Source: Datura wrightii
Taxonomy: Eukaryota; Streptophyta; Magnoliopsida; Solanales; Solanaceae
Assembly: GCA_035772735.1 (NCBI GenBank)
Contig: JASDFA010000003.1
Location: 30,434,001 to 30,498,000, forward strand
Length of the DNA stretch: 64,000 nt
Direction of reading: 5' to 3'
Position numbers and translations under genes: made by a program. The notes under the pieces were generated by a model. It saw only the letters and a program-made list of their open reading frames with translations. It did no database searches and was not told where the DNA came from. This document shows positions 34,603 to 46,434 of this stretch, piece after piece (the first letter of the stretch is position 1; every line of letters begins with the position of its first letter).

Positions 34603-34660
34603 CTGTTAGATACAAAAACAAAAACAAAAAAAGTAAAAAAGAAAACAAGAACCAACAGTA
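34603..34660 (-). promoter_or_regulatory. Leader splice-acceptor-like site, element F
   Basis: Element strand long T-run (TTTTTTTGTTTTTGTTTTTG) ending TATCTAACAG at 34603, then GTCTC. About 92 nt after the primer site, 10 nt before the ATG. Confidence 0.55.
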
Positions 34661-34695
34661 AAGCAAACATAATTTATCCAAAGCCTTAGCCGTAT

Positions 34696-34713
34696 TCCCT
34701 AGCAACGACGCCA
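34696..34713 (-). other. Primer-binding site of element F (tRNA-Asp type)
   Basis: Element strand TGGCGTCGTTGCTAGGGA, 5 nt after the 5' LTR end (GGCAACATCA). Confidence 0.85.
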
Positions 34714-34718
34714 AAATT

Positions 34719-36299
34719 TGATGTTGCCAAATTACACCACGCAATTGAGATATAAGAGATCGATTGTCAAATATAGAACCCAACAAAGGTTGAGGTCAGT
34801 CCCACAGGGAATATGGTAAGAACTTAAGTTAATGTTAATAGTTGTTATTATTGAGTTACTTATTTTCGAAGAGGGAAAGAAATAGAATAATAAACAAGAG
34901 TAAAACTACTGAATGCTTGGATCAAATTCGGTTTGTATGCAATTAATGACTTGACTAGGATTGTGTTCCCCAAGACTTCATAACCACAAGGCTTATACAC
35001 TACTGATCCATTCCGGTGTTTAACATGCAATATTCGTAAGTTAGGTTCATCTAAATGGTTGGTCCCCTATTTAGATGATTATCACCACACAACTTGGTCC
35101 GTATACGGGTGTACTTTAATTGACCCTTACCCTTTAATATCGGATTAGCTATCCCCGGACAAGTTCAAGCTATTAGATGAGGGTTGATAGCCTCAAATCT
35201 CCGTTGTTAATCCCTTTTGCCATTCATTACATTCTTTGTCCGTTAAGTAAGAATAAGGCATGCCCTAACATTTGCAACCATCAAGAATCAATCAAAATGA
35301 AGGGAAAAACAATACATGCATTAAACCCCGTTCAAGAATCACTAAGTATTTTACCTATGCGGGTTAATTCATCTTGGTTCCCACAACCCTAGTTATGGTT
35401 TAGCTACTTATGCTTGTATGATCACAATCACAAAATATTGAATAAATGGTAATTGCAACTTACAAATTATCGTAGAAGAAAACCAAGTACATTGAATAAA
35501 ACTCCAAAAATAATGAATAAATTCCAATGTTGCTTTTGATCCTCGAATTCAAGAACAAAATTGTAACCTTGTTTCTTGACCCAAGAATAATCGTACAACA
35601 CCAAAATCCTACTTGAATAATAATAATAATAATCGGCTTCTCCTAAAAAATAAACCTAAACTGTGTTTTTATAGTTCCAAGAAAACCTTTCCAAGTCGGT
35701 AGTGGCAACAATCTTGGTGATGAATCATTGGGACATCTGACAAGTCGTTCCTTGCTTAAAATAGTCATCCTTAGCATCGTACTCAGTTGTGGCAACGAGT
35801 CACCTAACGACTCGTCGTGCCTCGGCACGATTCGTTAGGTCCCTCGTGGTCTAACTTCTTCAAACTTCCAATGCACCTTAAGGATGGTTCCAATGATCTG
35901 CCAACAATTCATTTAGTCTGCTAACAACTCGTTAAGTCTGCTGTCAACTCTCCTGGCTACTTTGGCAATAAATCTCTTCAGTCCTCATGACTGACTTCAC
36001 GACTCGTTACCAGGTGTAACGAGTCCTTCCCTTAACCCGTCAGGTACACTGTCTTAGTATCTTCAAACTTCATCTTTTGCCCACGGCTTGAACAACGATC
36101 GTTCCTCCTACCAATGACTCGTGAAGTGTCTGGAAGTCACCTTTTCAGTTTTTTTCAACCTTAATTTGCCCAGTTCTCTTACGAACCTATTTTCCTACAA
36201 CTTAAGCACAAAACACATCATACCTATATAAACATACCCGAAATGTGCATAATTTCTTGGTTTTAAGCGTCGAAATTGCCGTAAAATCACGGCACATCA
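34719..36299 (-). repeat. Element F 5' LTR
   Basis: Pairs with 24555-26156. Element strand starts TGATGTGCCGTGATTTTACG, a perfect 6-bp stem TGCCGT/ACGGCA. Array 35700-36130, TATA 35666-35673, donor-like TTTGTAAGTTG near 35464. Confidence 0.92.
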
Positions 36300-36304
36300 A
36301 TCAT

Positions 36305-36703
36305 ATAAACCAATTATGACCCGTACCATGACCCGTGGTGAGCTTAAAGACTTGGAAGAACTTGAGATACAACAAGCAGTACAAGTCGTAGGAGGTATGT
36401 ACGAGGAGTACCACAACACTCGTAGAATACTTTAGAAAATGTCAAAGTACTAAGGGTCACGCCACGGATGCATTGTACGACTCGTAGGACCATGGTACGA
36501 GTTGTACCAGCTTCCACCACTTAGACAAATCTACAGCATCCAAGGATGTACGAGAGGCAGGTACGACGCGTACAATCCTGTTACGAGTTATAGGATCAGT
36601 CATTAGATAGGCTGGCGCCAAATATGGAAAATTCCCATTTAGCTTAGGAAAAGGTTTCTAATTTTTGTATAAATACCTTTTATATTTTATTTTAGTATAG
36701 AAG
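36305..36703 (+). repeat. Element D 3' LTR, second part
   Basis: Continues the D LTR after F (ATGACCCGTACCATGACCCG, parallel to 9560). Contains ACGAGTCGT-type motifs and TATAAATA at 36668-36675. It ends TTAGTATAGAAG at 36703 where G is inserted; the D 5' LTR continues AGAAAGAAGGG at 9955. Confidence 0.85.
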
Positions 36704-39071
36704 TGTCACGCCCCGAGTTTACACCCTGGACGGGACACAGTACTTAGAGTCACAGTAACCCCAAGTCAATCCCTGGTCTATCATACAGTGCCTTTCTGAG
36801 TAACACATAAATATATACAATGAAAGTTTAAAACAAAAATATAAACATTTGGAGAATAAAGCTGGTTCATAATATTTGAAAATATTTGAACAAAGCTACA
36901 AGTCAGAAAAACCAAATATATGTCTGAAAACCACTACAACTGATGAGTTGCTAGGACAAGCCCCCAGCTAACTCCAACTCTAAATAAAAGGAAAGAAAAT
37001 GTAACTGAATTAAATAATATCCGTCCTTGAAGAATGAGGACTCACCAACTAAAACAACTGAAGTCTTCAGAGAGCGATCGGCTAGCGAGGCTGAGATTGA
37101 GATCCTGCAGCTGTATCATAAAATTATACAACATAAAGTATGTGTCAGTACTTTGAATGCACTGAGTAAGTGGGAGAAAACATAACAAAATGGAATAAAA
37201 GTGTTGAACTGAAAAGATATGCAATGACCAACTAAAGCTACTGAACTGAATAACTGAAATAACTAGGATGGTCTAAAAGAACCTATCTGATGGTCAAGGA
37301 CATGCCCTATTTTTGAGATATTGAACTGAAGTGATCTGAAACTAAACTTAGCTAACTAGTGGGAGAGTCTATAGCCTACATATAACCATGTGAGCTAGAC
37401 ACGGAGTCCGATGTATACACCCCATTGGTAGGACCTAATATACATTGCCAGGGTATAAAGGCATGAACGGGGTGATCATAAGAATCTGGGGCCATCAGGC
37501 CAATTAAATTGAAACGTACGGTGGTAATATAGTTCTGAGAACTTGGGTGCGCTGGAACCTCGGTCGGCTCGGTGCTAAGTCCTACTCCCACTGGATAGTT
37601 CAAGACTGATTACTAAGCTGATAGCTCAAAAATGGGCCCCAAGACTATTCAGGGATACATATCTGAAAGCACCCTGAGAGTCTTATCGGACCAAATTCTA
37701 GAACTGGGTTCTAAGACTGGTCAAAGCTGCTTATCTAGAAGCTAACCGTCTAAAGAACTAACTGTAATCTAAAACTGGGGTCCTAAGTCTAGTTAGAGCT
37801 GCTGGTCTAAAGTGTCATGACTGCCTAGTGGACCACTAAAACTGAGTTATGAGTCTGATTCAGATAAATAGGAGGTACTATTGACACCTCGGTATTTCTA
37901 CAGTCAAACTATTTTAGCTGACATTTCTTACTGACACTGAGAATTCTAAGGTTTTGGCTAAAACATAACTGACAATAATCTGATTTAGTTGCAATGCTAC
38001 TAACAACATGGGAGTCTCCAACACTGATAAAATCAAGCAAAATTTTGATATTCAAACACTACTGCAAAATTCAAGTTTTCTAGTTCAAGAAATAGGGATA
38101 AATTTCACTTAACAAGAATAAACATTATTTCAGTCACAACTGGTGGAAAATATCTATAACTAACATGATGTAACATTCCACACGGATTAGATGATGTATG
38201 ACTAGAATTTCTTAACATTCGATAATTCTAGGGCTAGAACTGATAGAGAAAAGTAGGGAGGAATTTAGGGACAAGAGGGAAGAATTATTCCCTTGTTGAA
38301 TTCCCACATACCTGGAGAAGTAGCCCGGAGAATTTTTTTGAGAAATCAAGGAGGAACGGACTGCCCTAGATCTTTCTTTGAAAAGCTCTGAGAGAATTCT
38401 TACGATATTTTTCTGAGTATCTATGTGGGGTAAGAGGGGGAAACCATTTAGCCCCTCTAAATTCCCTTAAAAATACACTAAAACAACGTTGTTTAGATTC
38501 TAGGAGGTTAGAAAATTACTAAAACACCCTTAGGAAATTCACAGAAAAATGACTGTCAGGGCCCCTACGAGGGACATAACGACTCGTTACTTCAAGCCAC
38601 GACTTGTGGCATCGTCCATCAAGTGCACTACCTAACTGATCATCTGGGTTCGTCACGAGAGACATCACGAATCATTATAGGTGACCATGACTCGTGGTCA
38701 CCACTCGTCACATTTACTGCCTCAATTTCAAGTAAATTCCATATGGCTATCTACGACCCATCCCACGAATCATGGTGACGACCACGACTCGTTGAGTCCT
38801 CCCGTTAGGTGCATTGCCTTATTTTTTTTCTGTTTAATTCCTCTAGCCACAGTTGACCTGAAGAGTCACAGGGCCTAACCATGACTTTTGGTCATGCCCG
38901 TGATGACTCCCTTCACCTTTAAATCAAGCCCAAGCCTCACCACGAGTCACTTAACGACTCGTGGTCACCTCTCATGAGTCACAGAATGACTTGTTCTTTG
39001 ACCTGGTGTAGATTTTGCAGTTTCTCTGATTTAAGTCCCGGGTCTAGCCTTTGAGTTTCTGGGGCATTACA
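36704..39071 (-). repeat. Element G 3' LTR
   Basis: Element strand starts TGTAATGCCCCAGAAACTC and ends CTCGGGGCGTGACA. U3 carries a GACTCGTGGT / ACGACTCGT array (38570-39000 on +). The rest of the LTR has no supported gene. Confidence 0.9.
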
Positions 39072-39085
39072 ATATCCCCCCTTGG
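39072..39085 (-). other. Polypurine tract of element G
   Basis: Element strand CCAAGGGGGGATAT directly before the 3' LTR; a canonical polypurine tract. Confidence 0.8.
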
Positions 39086-39303
39086 GAACATTCGTCCTCG
39101 AATGTTGGAAAACACCCAAGAAAGCAGAGAATGGCAATCTTTATACACAAATACTGATCATGAAAGATGGAAACTAGCAGAATGACTACCTCTGAACTGA
39201 ATCACAAGTCTCAAATGAATTCACTAATCATACACATATTCATTTACATGAAAGAAACAGAAACGTACGAACTAAAGGCATTTTTGGGGAGGAAATTGGT
39301 ACC

Positions 39304-40600
39304 TTAAACTGAAACTGAGCCGGAAGGGAACAAATGGGGGTATCTAGCCATCATATCTGCTTTGGCTTCCCATGTAGCTCCCTCAACCTGCTGATTTCTC
39401 CATAAGACCTTGACTGAAGCTACCTCCTTGTTCCTCAGCTTAATAACCTGACGATCAAGGATCTGGACTGGGACCTCTTCGTATGAGAGACTATCTTTCA
39501 CTCCCACACTATCCAATGACACAATTGAGGTTAGATCACTGATGCACTTCTTCAATAGTCACATGAAATATTGGGTGCACAGATGCCAATTTTGAAGGTA
39601 ATTCCAGCTCATAAGCTACCTTGCCAATAAACCTTAAAATTCTGTAGGGTCCCACATATCTCGGACTGAACTTTCCCTTCTTCTCAAATCTCATCACCCC
39701 TTTCATGGGTGAAGTTTTCAAATAAAGCCAGTCATCCACAACAAACTCCAATTCTCTTCTCCTCTCATCAGCATAAGATTTTTGACGGCTCTGAGCTATT
39801 TTCAATCTTTCTCTGATGAGTTGTACCTTCTACATAGCTTCCTGAACCGAGTCTAGCCCGATTAATGTAGCTTCACCGACCTCAAACCACCCAATAAGAG
39901 ATCTGCACCCCTTACCATACAATGCCTCAAATGGGGCCATCTGTATACTGGAGTGGTAGCTGTTGTTGTATGCAAACTCGATAAGAGGCAAGTGGTCATC
40001 CCAATTGCCCTTGAAATCGACCGCACACGCTCTCAACATATCTTCTAGGGTCTGAATAGTCCGCTCCGCTTGCCCATCTATCTGCAAGTGAAAAGCTATG
40101 CTAAGCTTGACCTAGGTACCAAGTCCCTTTTGGAAAGACTTCTAGAAATGCGAGGTGAACTGGGTACCTTTGTCTGAAATAATGGATAATTGCACCCAAT
40201 GAAGTCTGACCAACTCTCGAATATAAATCCTATCATAGTCCTCAGCTGAATCTGTAGTTTTAACTGGGAGGAAATGTGCTGACTTAGTCATCCGGTCTAC
40301 TACTACCCAGATAGAATCATGTTGCTGACAGTTTGAGGTAGACTCGTAATAAAGTCCATATTCACTTCTTCCCACTTCCACGTGGGTATGCTAATATCCT
40401 GAGTCATACCTCCAGGTCGCTGGTGTTCTACCTTGATTTGCTGATAGTTTGGGCACTTATCTATGAATTCGGTGATGTCTCTCTTCATGCCGTTCAACCA
40501 GTAAATATCCTGCAAATCGCGGTATAGTTTAGTAGCACCAAGGTGGATGGAGTATCTCAAGCTTTGTGCTTCAGCCAATATCTGCTATCTTAAGTCACCA
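39304..40600 (-). pseudogene. Element G integrase and chromodomain, decayed
   Basis: In element order: zinc finger (YSIHLGATKLYRDL ... C in KCPNYQQIKVEH, 40560-40440), core WVVVDRMTKSAHFLPV and SIISDKGTQFTSHF (40310-40145), catalytic Glu region QAERTIQTLEDMLRAC (40080-40030), GPY/F-type domain RYVGPYRILRFIGKVAYELE (39660-39600), and a chromodomain YEEVPVQILDRQVIKLRNK, VKVLWRNQQVEGATWEAKAD (39500-39360) ending at 39304. The chromodomain type is that of Tekay/Del elements, which is thought to read heterochromatin marks. Broken into at least five frames. Confidence 0.88.
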
Positions 40601-40714
40601 ACGTCTGGTACACATAATCTGCCCTAGTAATGGAGCACACCATCTCCCTTTTTGGAAAAAGCCTCAACCTCTTTCCTGAGAACCGCTTCCTTAAGTTTAA
40701 GTAAAATGGGATCT

Positions 40715-41287
40715 TCATCCTTTGGACTTAACTTCAACAACCAAAGAGGAATCTGACCCACTCACAACCAAAGAGGAATCTGACCCACTTTGCATTACCA
40801 CTCCACCCTCAGCTGAGTCAACCAACTGCACCCCTGACCGAGCTAGTCTGTGAATATCCTTCACCAATTCCTTTTTTCCTTCCTCAACATGAGCCACGCA
40901 ACCCATAGACACTCTGCTTAGGGCGTCAGCCACCACATTGGCTTTGCTCGGGTGATATAGCATGCTCATGTCATAATCCTTCAGGAGCTCTAACCACCTT
41001 CTCTGATGAAAATTTAGGTCCTTCTAACTGAATATAGGCTGAAGGCTCTTGTGATCAGTGAAAACATCTATATGAGCCCCGTACAGATAGTGTCTCCATA
41101 TTTTTAACGCAAACACCATCGCTTCCAGCTCCAAGTCATGAGTTGGATAATTTTTCTCATGAACGTTGAGCTGTCTGTAGGTGTAGGCTATCACCTTGCC
41201 CCGCTGCATCTGGATGTAATGGAGTCCAACTTTGGAAGCATCGCAATAAACTACAAACCCATCTGATCCTTCCGGTAGGGTCAACAC
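40715..41287 (-). pseudogene. Element G RNase H, decayed
   Basis: YCDASKVGLHYI (catalytic Asp, 41250), YPTHDLELEAMVFALKIWRH (catalytic Glu), FTDHKSLQPIFS (Asp, 41030), then HPSKANVVADALSRVSMG (40950). A 27-base unit coding SGSDSSLVV is tandemly duplicated in frame at about 40736-40796. Confidence 0.85.
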
Positions 41288-41365
41288 TGAAGCAGTAGTG
41301 AGTTGAGTTTTTAACTCCTAGAAACTCTTCTCACATGCATTTGACTACTGGAATTTCACCTTCTT

Positions 41366-42121
41366 CTAAGTCGGCCTAGTCAGAAGACATGCTATAGAAG
41401 AAAAGCCTTCCACAAAGCATCGGTAATAACCGGCCAAACCCAAGAAACTTCTGATTTCGATTTGGGAGGTAGGTCTAGCCCAGTCTTGCACGACTGCTAT
41501 CTTTTGAGGATCAACCTGAATACCCTCACTCGAGACCACATCACCTAGGAAAGTCACGGTCTTCAACCAAAATTCGCACTTGCTGAACTTGGCGAATAGC
41601 TGGCGGTCTCTGAGGGTCTGAAGCACTATCCTCAGGTAGTTAGCATGCTCTTCCTCATTGTTGGAGTATACCAGAATGTCATCGATAAACACAATGATGA
41701 ACATATCCAGATACTTCTTGAAGACTCTGTTCATCAGGTCCATAAAGGTTGTAGGGGCATTTGTTAGTCCGAAGGACATAACCACAAACTCGTAGTGGCC
41801 ATACCGAGTTTTGAACGATGTTTTTGGTATCTCACATTCTCTAACTCTTAGCTTATGATACCCCGACCTAAGATCTACTTTGGAGAAACAACTGGCTCCT
41901 TGAAGTTGGTCAAACAAGTCGTCACTTCTGGGTAGGGGATACCAATTCTTGACTGTGACCTTATTCAACTGACCGTAATTGATGCACATTCTGAGGGTAC
42001 CATCTTTCTTTCGCACGAATAGTACTAGAGCACCCCACGGAGAGATGCTGGGTCTAATAAAACCCTTATCAAGAAGATCATTTAGCTGCTCCTTCAACTC
42101 CTTAAGTCCAGACAGAGCCAT
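41366..42121 (-). pseudogene. Element G reverse transcriptase, mostly open
   Basis: 251-codon open frame: LLDKGFIRPSISPWGALVLF, VRKKDGTLRMCINYGQLNKV, DLFDQLQGASCFSKVDLRSG, YGHYEFVVMSFGLTNAPTTF, catalytic FIDDILVYS (about 41680), FLGLAGYYRCFVEGF. Standard Ty3/gypsy RT; YGQLN replaces the usual YRQLN. It is one of the longest open stretches in the window but ends in a stop where RNase H should continue. Confidence 0.9.
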
Positions 42122-42780
42122 TCTATAAGGAGGGATGGAGATGGGTTAAGTATCTGGAATAAGGTCTATACCGAAGTCGATTTCCCATTCAGGAGGATCT
42201 TCGGGAACATCTTCGGGGAACACATCTTGAAATTCTCTAACAACAGGGACTGACTGGATAGTTAGGGTCTCAGAGTCAGAATCCTTAACCCGAACTAGAT
42301 GGTAAATACATACCTTAGATATAAGCTTCCTAACTTTAAGGTAGGAAATAAACCTACCCTTAGGTGCTGAACTACTGCCCGTCCATTCTAGAGCTGGCTC
42401 ATTAGGAAACTAAAACCTGACGATCCTAGTTCTGCAGTTGACTGAGGCATAACAAGAGTGTAACCAATCCATGCCAAGAATGAGGTCGAAGTCAACCATG
42501 TCTAACTCTAAAAGGTCAGTTGGAATGCCTTTATTGAAGAGTGAGATTGTGCAGTTTCTATAAACCCGGCGGGCTTTAACTGACTCGCCAACTGGGGTGG
42601 AGACTAAAAATGGTTTTGAGAGGACCTCTGGACTGATATTAAACTAAACATCCATGTATGGAGTCACGAATGATATTGTGGCCCCTGGATCTAGTAGGGA
42701 ATATATATCTCGGTGGAAAAGACATAACATACCCCTGAACATATTTTGTGAGTTCTCCTAATCCTAAAGAGATGATAACA
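42122..42780 (-). pseudogene. Element G aspartic protease, decayed
   Basis: LLDPGATISFVTPYM (active site DPGA, about 42700), KARRVYRNCTISL, VDFDLILGMDWLHSCYASVNC (42500-42440), then FISYLKVRKLISK and VFPEDVPEDPPEWEIDFGID leading into RT. Stops are TAG or TAA where Gln is expected. Confidence 0.82.
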
Positions 42781-42799
42781 CATAAAAACAATTTTGGTG

Positions 42800-44021
42800 T
42801 TGACCTCCCTCCGTAGCTGATGTATTAGCCGGCTGAGTTGGTCGGCTTGCTAGAGCTTCTGAGGCAGCGGATTGTGTCCTTCCTCGTCCTACTGACAGGA
42901 ATTCTTTAAGCCGATGACCAAGATGTCCACACCCAAAATAGTCCTCTCAACCCTGAAGACACTCTCTTGGGTGATTCTTGACACACTTAAGGCAAGCTGG
43001 ATATCTGTTGCAAGAACTGTAGCTCTAGGACTAAGAGCCAGATTCTCTACCCCTCCGATCCTGGCGGGATTGAAAGGTAGAGGCGCTGGCTAAGCTGGGT
43101 CTTGGAGCCCTCTGCTATTGCTGCTACTGCTGCTGTCGTGGGCGGCTGCTACTGCCAGTCCTCTGGTGGCCAAAGTCTGATGGGCCAGTCCTTGCCCACT
43201 TTTTCTTTCGCTCCATGTCCCTTAGTTTTTCTACCTCAATCTACTGGGCATAGATAATCAGGCTGGAGAGGTCGATATCCTTAATCAGCATCGCTGTCCT
43301 ATACTCTTTGAGGACCAGGTTCGACACCTCGTTAACAAACTTCAGCATGAGATCCCTTGGCTCGGCCACCATTTCTGGAGCGTATTTGGTCAACCTAATG
43401 AACTTAAGAGCATATTCTTCTACTGTTCGGTTTCCCTATCTCAAATTCCTGAATTTTGCTACTTTTGCCTCACTGAGGTCCCAAGGGACGAATCTGTCCA
43501 GGAAGGCTGTAGTGAACTCCTCCCATTCCATCAGTCCTTATTCCATTGGCCTCCCCTTCTTTCACTGTTCATACCAGACCTGGGTTACCCCTTTTAGCTA
43601 GTAGGCAGCCAAGTCGGCACTTTCTGAGGGACTAACACCCATAATTTGGGTGATCTTTTTTATCTCATCCACAAATCCTTTGTGGGTCCTCTCCCATCTT
43701 AGATTTGTGAAAATATAGAGGATTTATCAAGGTAAAGTCCCGCACTCGGGCAGCTATTATGGAATCGTTGTTGTTGATTAGAACCATATGCTGGTTCACC
43801 TGGTCGGTAACAATTTGAGCTAGCAGACATTGAGTCATCCTGAGGGGCTGCCGGGGCTGGTGGGGTAGGTCGGTGAGTATTATCGGCCCTTCTTCCGTTA
43901 CCATGTCATGGAGGCATGATTCACTGAAACGAAATAAACCACAAGTTAGGAGGATGATTCTTGAACTTAATTTCAGCACACGATAAGGAGTATGAAACAA
44001 CGGGAATTTTCCTAATAACAT
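42800..44021 (-). pseudogene. Element G gag, decayed
   Basis: RVRDFTLINPLYFHKSKMGEDP (43730) is the family's RVRDFxRMNPPEF start of the gag core. The zinc knuckle lies at 42910-43000: CLKCVKNHPRECLQG and FGCGHLGHRLKEF, a CxxCxxxHxxxxC plus CxxC pattern typical of Solanaceae Tekay elements. A Gln/Arg-rich, CAG-repeat-like linker is at 43110-43150. Multiple frame breaks. Confidence 0.8.
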
Positions 44022-44115
44022 CTCGTACCCTTCATAAGTATGGCGCGCTTCACACCCATGAAGAGGACTCTACTCGATGTGGCTTTCAGACATCCGAGGA
44101 CACTTTAAACCTAGT

Positions 44116-44127
44116 GATCTGATATCA
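44116..44127 (-). other. Primer-binding site of element G (tRNA-iMet type)
   Basis: Element strand TGATATCAGATC, two changes from TGGTATCAGAGC, a few bases after the 5' LTR end. Confidence 0.7.
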
Positions 44128-44131
44128 CGTT

Positions 44132-46434
44132 TGTTAAGCCTCGAGTTTACACCCTAGATGGGACATTGTACTTGGAGTCACAAGTAACCCCAAGTCAACC
44201 CCTGGTCTATCATACACTGGCCTTCTGAGTAATATATAAATATTTACAGCGGATGTTTAAAACAAAAATATAAACATTTGCGAGAATAAAGCTGGTTCAT
44301 AATATTTGAAAATATTTGAACAAAGCTACAAGTCTGAAAAACCAAATCTGTATCTGAAAGCCACTACAACTGATGAGTTACTGGGACAAGCCCTAGCTAA
44401 CTCCAACTCCAAAATAAAAGGAAAAAAATGTAACTGAATTAAATAATCTCAGTCCTCAAGAATGAGGACTCACCAACTAGAATAACTGAAGTCATTGGAG
44501 GGCGATTGGCTAGCGAGTCTGAGATTGAGATCCTACAGCTATATCATAAAATGATACAACATAAAGTATGCGTCAGTACTTTGAATGTACTGAGTAAGTG
44601 GGAGAAAACATAACACAATGGAATAAAAGTGTTGAACTGAAAAGACATGAAATGAACAACTAAAGCTACTGAACTGAATAACTGAAATAACTGGGATGGT
44701 CTAAAAGACCCTGTCTAATGGTCAAGGACATGCCCCTTTTATGAGATACTGAACTGAACCTATCTGAAACTAAACTAATCTAACTAGTGGGAGAGTATAT
44801 AGCAGACATATAACCACGTGAGCTAAACGTGGAGTCCGATATATACACCCCATCGGTAGGACCCAATATACCTTGTCGGGGTATAAAGGCATGAACTGGG
44901 TGATAATAAGAGTCTGGGGCCATCAGGCCAATAAAACTGAAACCTATTGGCAACATAGTTCTGGGAACCTAGGTGTGCTGGAACCCCGATCCGCTTGGTG
45001 CTAAGTCCTACTCCCATTGGATAGTCCTAAACCGATTACTAAGATGATAGCCCAAAACTGGGCCCAAGACAAGTCAGGGATACATATCTGAAAGCACCCT
45101 AAGAGTCTTATCTGACCAGATTATTGAACTGGGTTCTAAGACCAGTCAGAGCTACTTATCTAGAAGCGTCGTAACCATCTAAAGAACTAACTGTAATATG
45201 AAATTGGGGTCTTAAGGCTAGTTAGAGCTACTGGTCTAAAGTGTCATAACCGCCTAGTGTACCACTAAAACTAAGTTCTGAGTTTGATTCTGATAACTGG
45301 GAGGTACTACTGACACCTCAGAAATTTCTGCAGTCAAACTGATCAGCTGACATTTCTGACTGACACTGAGAATTCTAACGTTTTTGCTAAAACTAAACTA
45401 ACAATAATTTGATTTAGTTTCAATTCTACTAACAACATGTGAGTCCCTAACACTAATAAATCAAGAAAAATTTTGATATTCAAACACTATTGTAAAATTC
45501 AAGATTTTCTAGTTCATGAAATACGACTAAATTTCACTTCACAAGAATAAACATCATTTTAGTCACAACTGGTGGAAAATATCTATAACAATCGTGAAGT
45601 AACATTCCACACGGATTAGACGAAGTATGACTAAAATTTCTTAACATTTGATAATTCTAGGGCTAGAACTGATAGAGAAAATTAGGGAGAAATTTGGGGA
45701 CACAAGGGAAGAATTATTCCTTTGTTGAATTCCCACATACCTGGTGAAGTAGCCCAAAGAATTTCTTTGAGAAATCAAGGAGGAATGGAATGCCCTATAT
45801 CTTGCTTTGAAAAGCTATGAGAGACATCTTGCGATATGTTTCTGAGTATCTGCGTGGGGAATGAGGGGGAAACCGTTTAGCCCTTCTAAATTCCCTTAAA
45901 AATACACTGAAATAACATAGTTTTAGAGTCTAGGAAGTTAGGAAATTACTGAAACACCCTTAGGGAATTCGTAGGAAAACTGACTTTCAGGGCCCCCACA
46001 AGGGACCTAACGACTCATCACTTTAGGCCACAACTCGTGGCATCGTCCGTCAAGTGAACTACCTAACTAATCATCTGGGTTTGTCACAAGGGACATCACA
46101 AATCGGTATAGGTTGCCACAACTCATGGTCACCACTTGTCACATGCATTCCCTCAATTTCAAATAAATTCCATCTGGCTGTCCACGACCCATCCCATGAA
46201 TCGTGGTGATTGATCACGACTCGTGGGGTCCTTCTGTTAGGTGCACTGCCTTATTTTTTTATTTTTTAATTCCTCTGGCCACAGCAGACCTGACAAATCG
46301 TGGGGCCTAAGCATGACTTATGGTCATTCCTGTGATGACTCCCCTTAACAACGCCTTTAACTCAAGCCCAAGACTCACCATGAGTCACTTAACAACTAGT
46401 GGTCACCTCTCATAGGTCACAGAATGACTCGTTC
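44132..46434 (-). repeat. Element G 5' LTR, truncated
   Basis: Colinear with 36704-38996 and then stops after AATGACTCGTTC; the missing part corresponds to 38997-39071. GACTCGTGG-type array at 46005-46430. The truncation point is also the point where element C resumes. Confidence 0.88.

Larger units (their letters stand above)
24555..36299 (-). mobile_element. Element F: Athila-like, RT-RNaseH-integrase plus env-position ORF, no gag
   Basis: LTRs 24555-26156 and 34719-36299, duplication ATCGT (24550-24554) / ATCAT (36300-36304), primer site 34696-34713, pol 31547-34593, hairpin blocks 31351-31479, internal promoter region 30001-31340, env-position pseudogene 27830-30000, 3' UTR 26157-27829. 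Gag and protease are absent, with the same leader-to-pol junction as E. Over about 490 bases of mid-LTR I count about 10 differences, so F is probably the youngest complete insertion in the window. Confidence 0.9.
9168..36703 (+). mobile_element. Element D: Athila-like, truncated gag plus env-position ORF
   Basis: Plus-strand element: 5' LTR 9168-10851, primer site 10857-10874, gag remnant 11049-11671, motif array 11940-12310, env-position pseudogene 12396-14373, 3' UTR 14581-15432 and 23526-24180, 3' LTR 24181-24554 and 36305-36703. E is inserted in its 3' UTR; F and G are inserted in its 3' LTR. The last about 0.9 kb of the 3' LTR is gone, replaced by the G/C junction at 46434. Gag C-terminus, protease, RT, RNase H and integrase are absent. 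LTR copies differ strongly (roughly a fifth of positions by eye), so D is old. Confidence 0.8.
36704..46434 (-). mobile_element. Element G: Tekay/Del-type chromovirus
   Basis: Minus-strand Ty3/gypsy element: LTRs 36704-39071 and 44132-46434 (right copy lacks its last about 75 bases), primer site 44116-44127 (tRNA-iMet type), gag, protease, RT, RNase H, integrase and a C-terminal chromodomain, all decayed, and polypurine tract 39072-39085. Lineage assigned from chromodomain, primer site and LTR start TGTAATGCCCC. The LTR pair differs by roughly 20 of the first 170 bases by eye, as much as element C although G must be younger. Confidence 0.9.
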
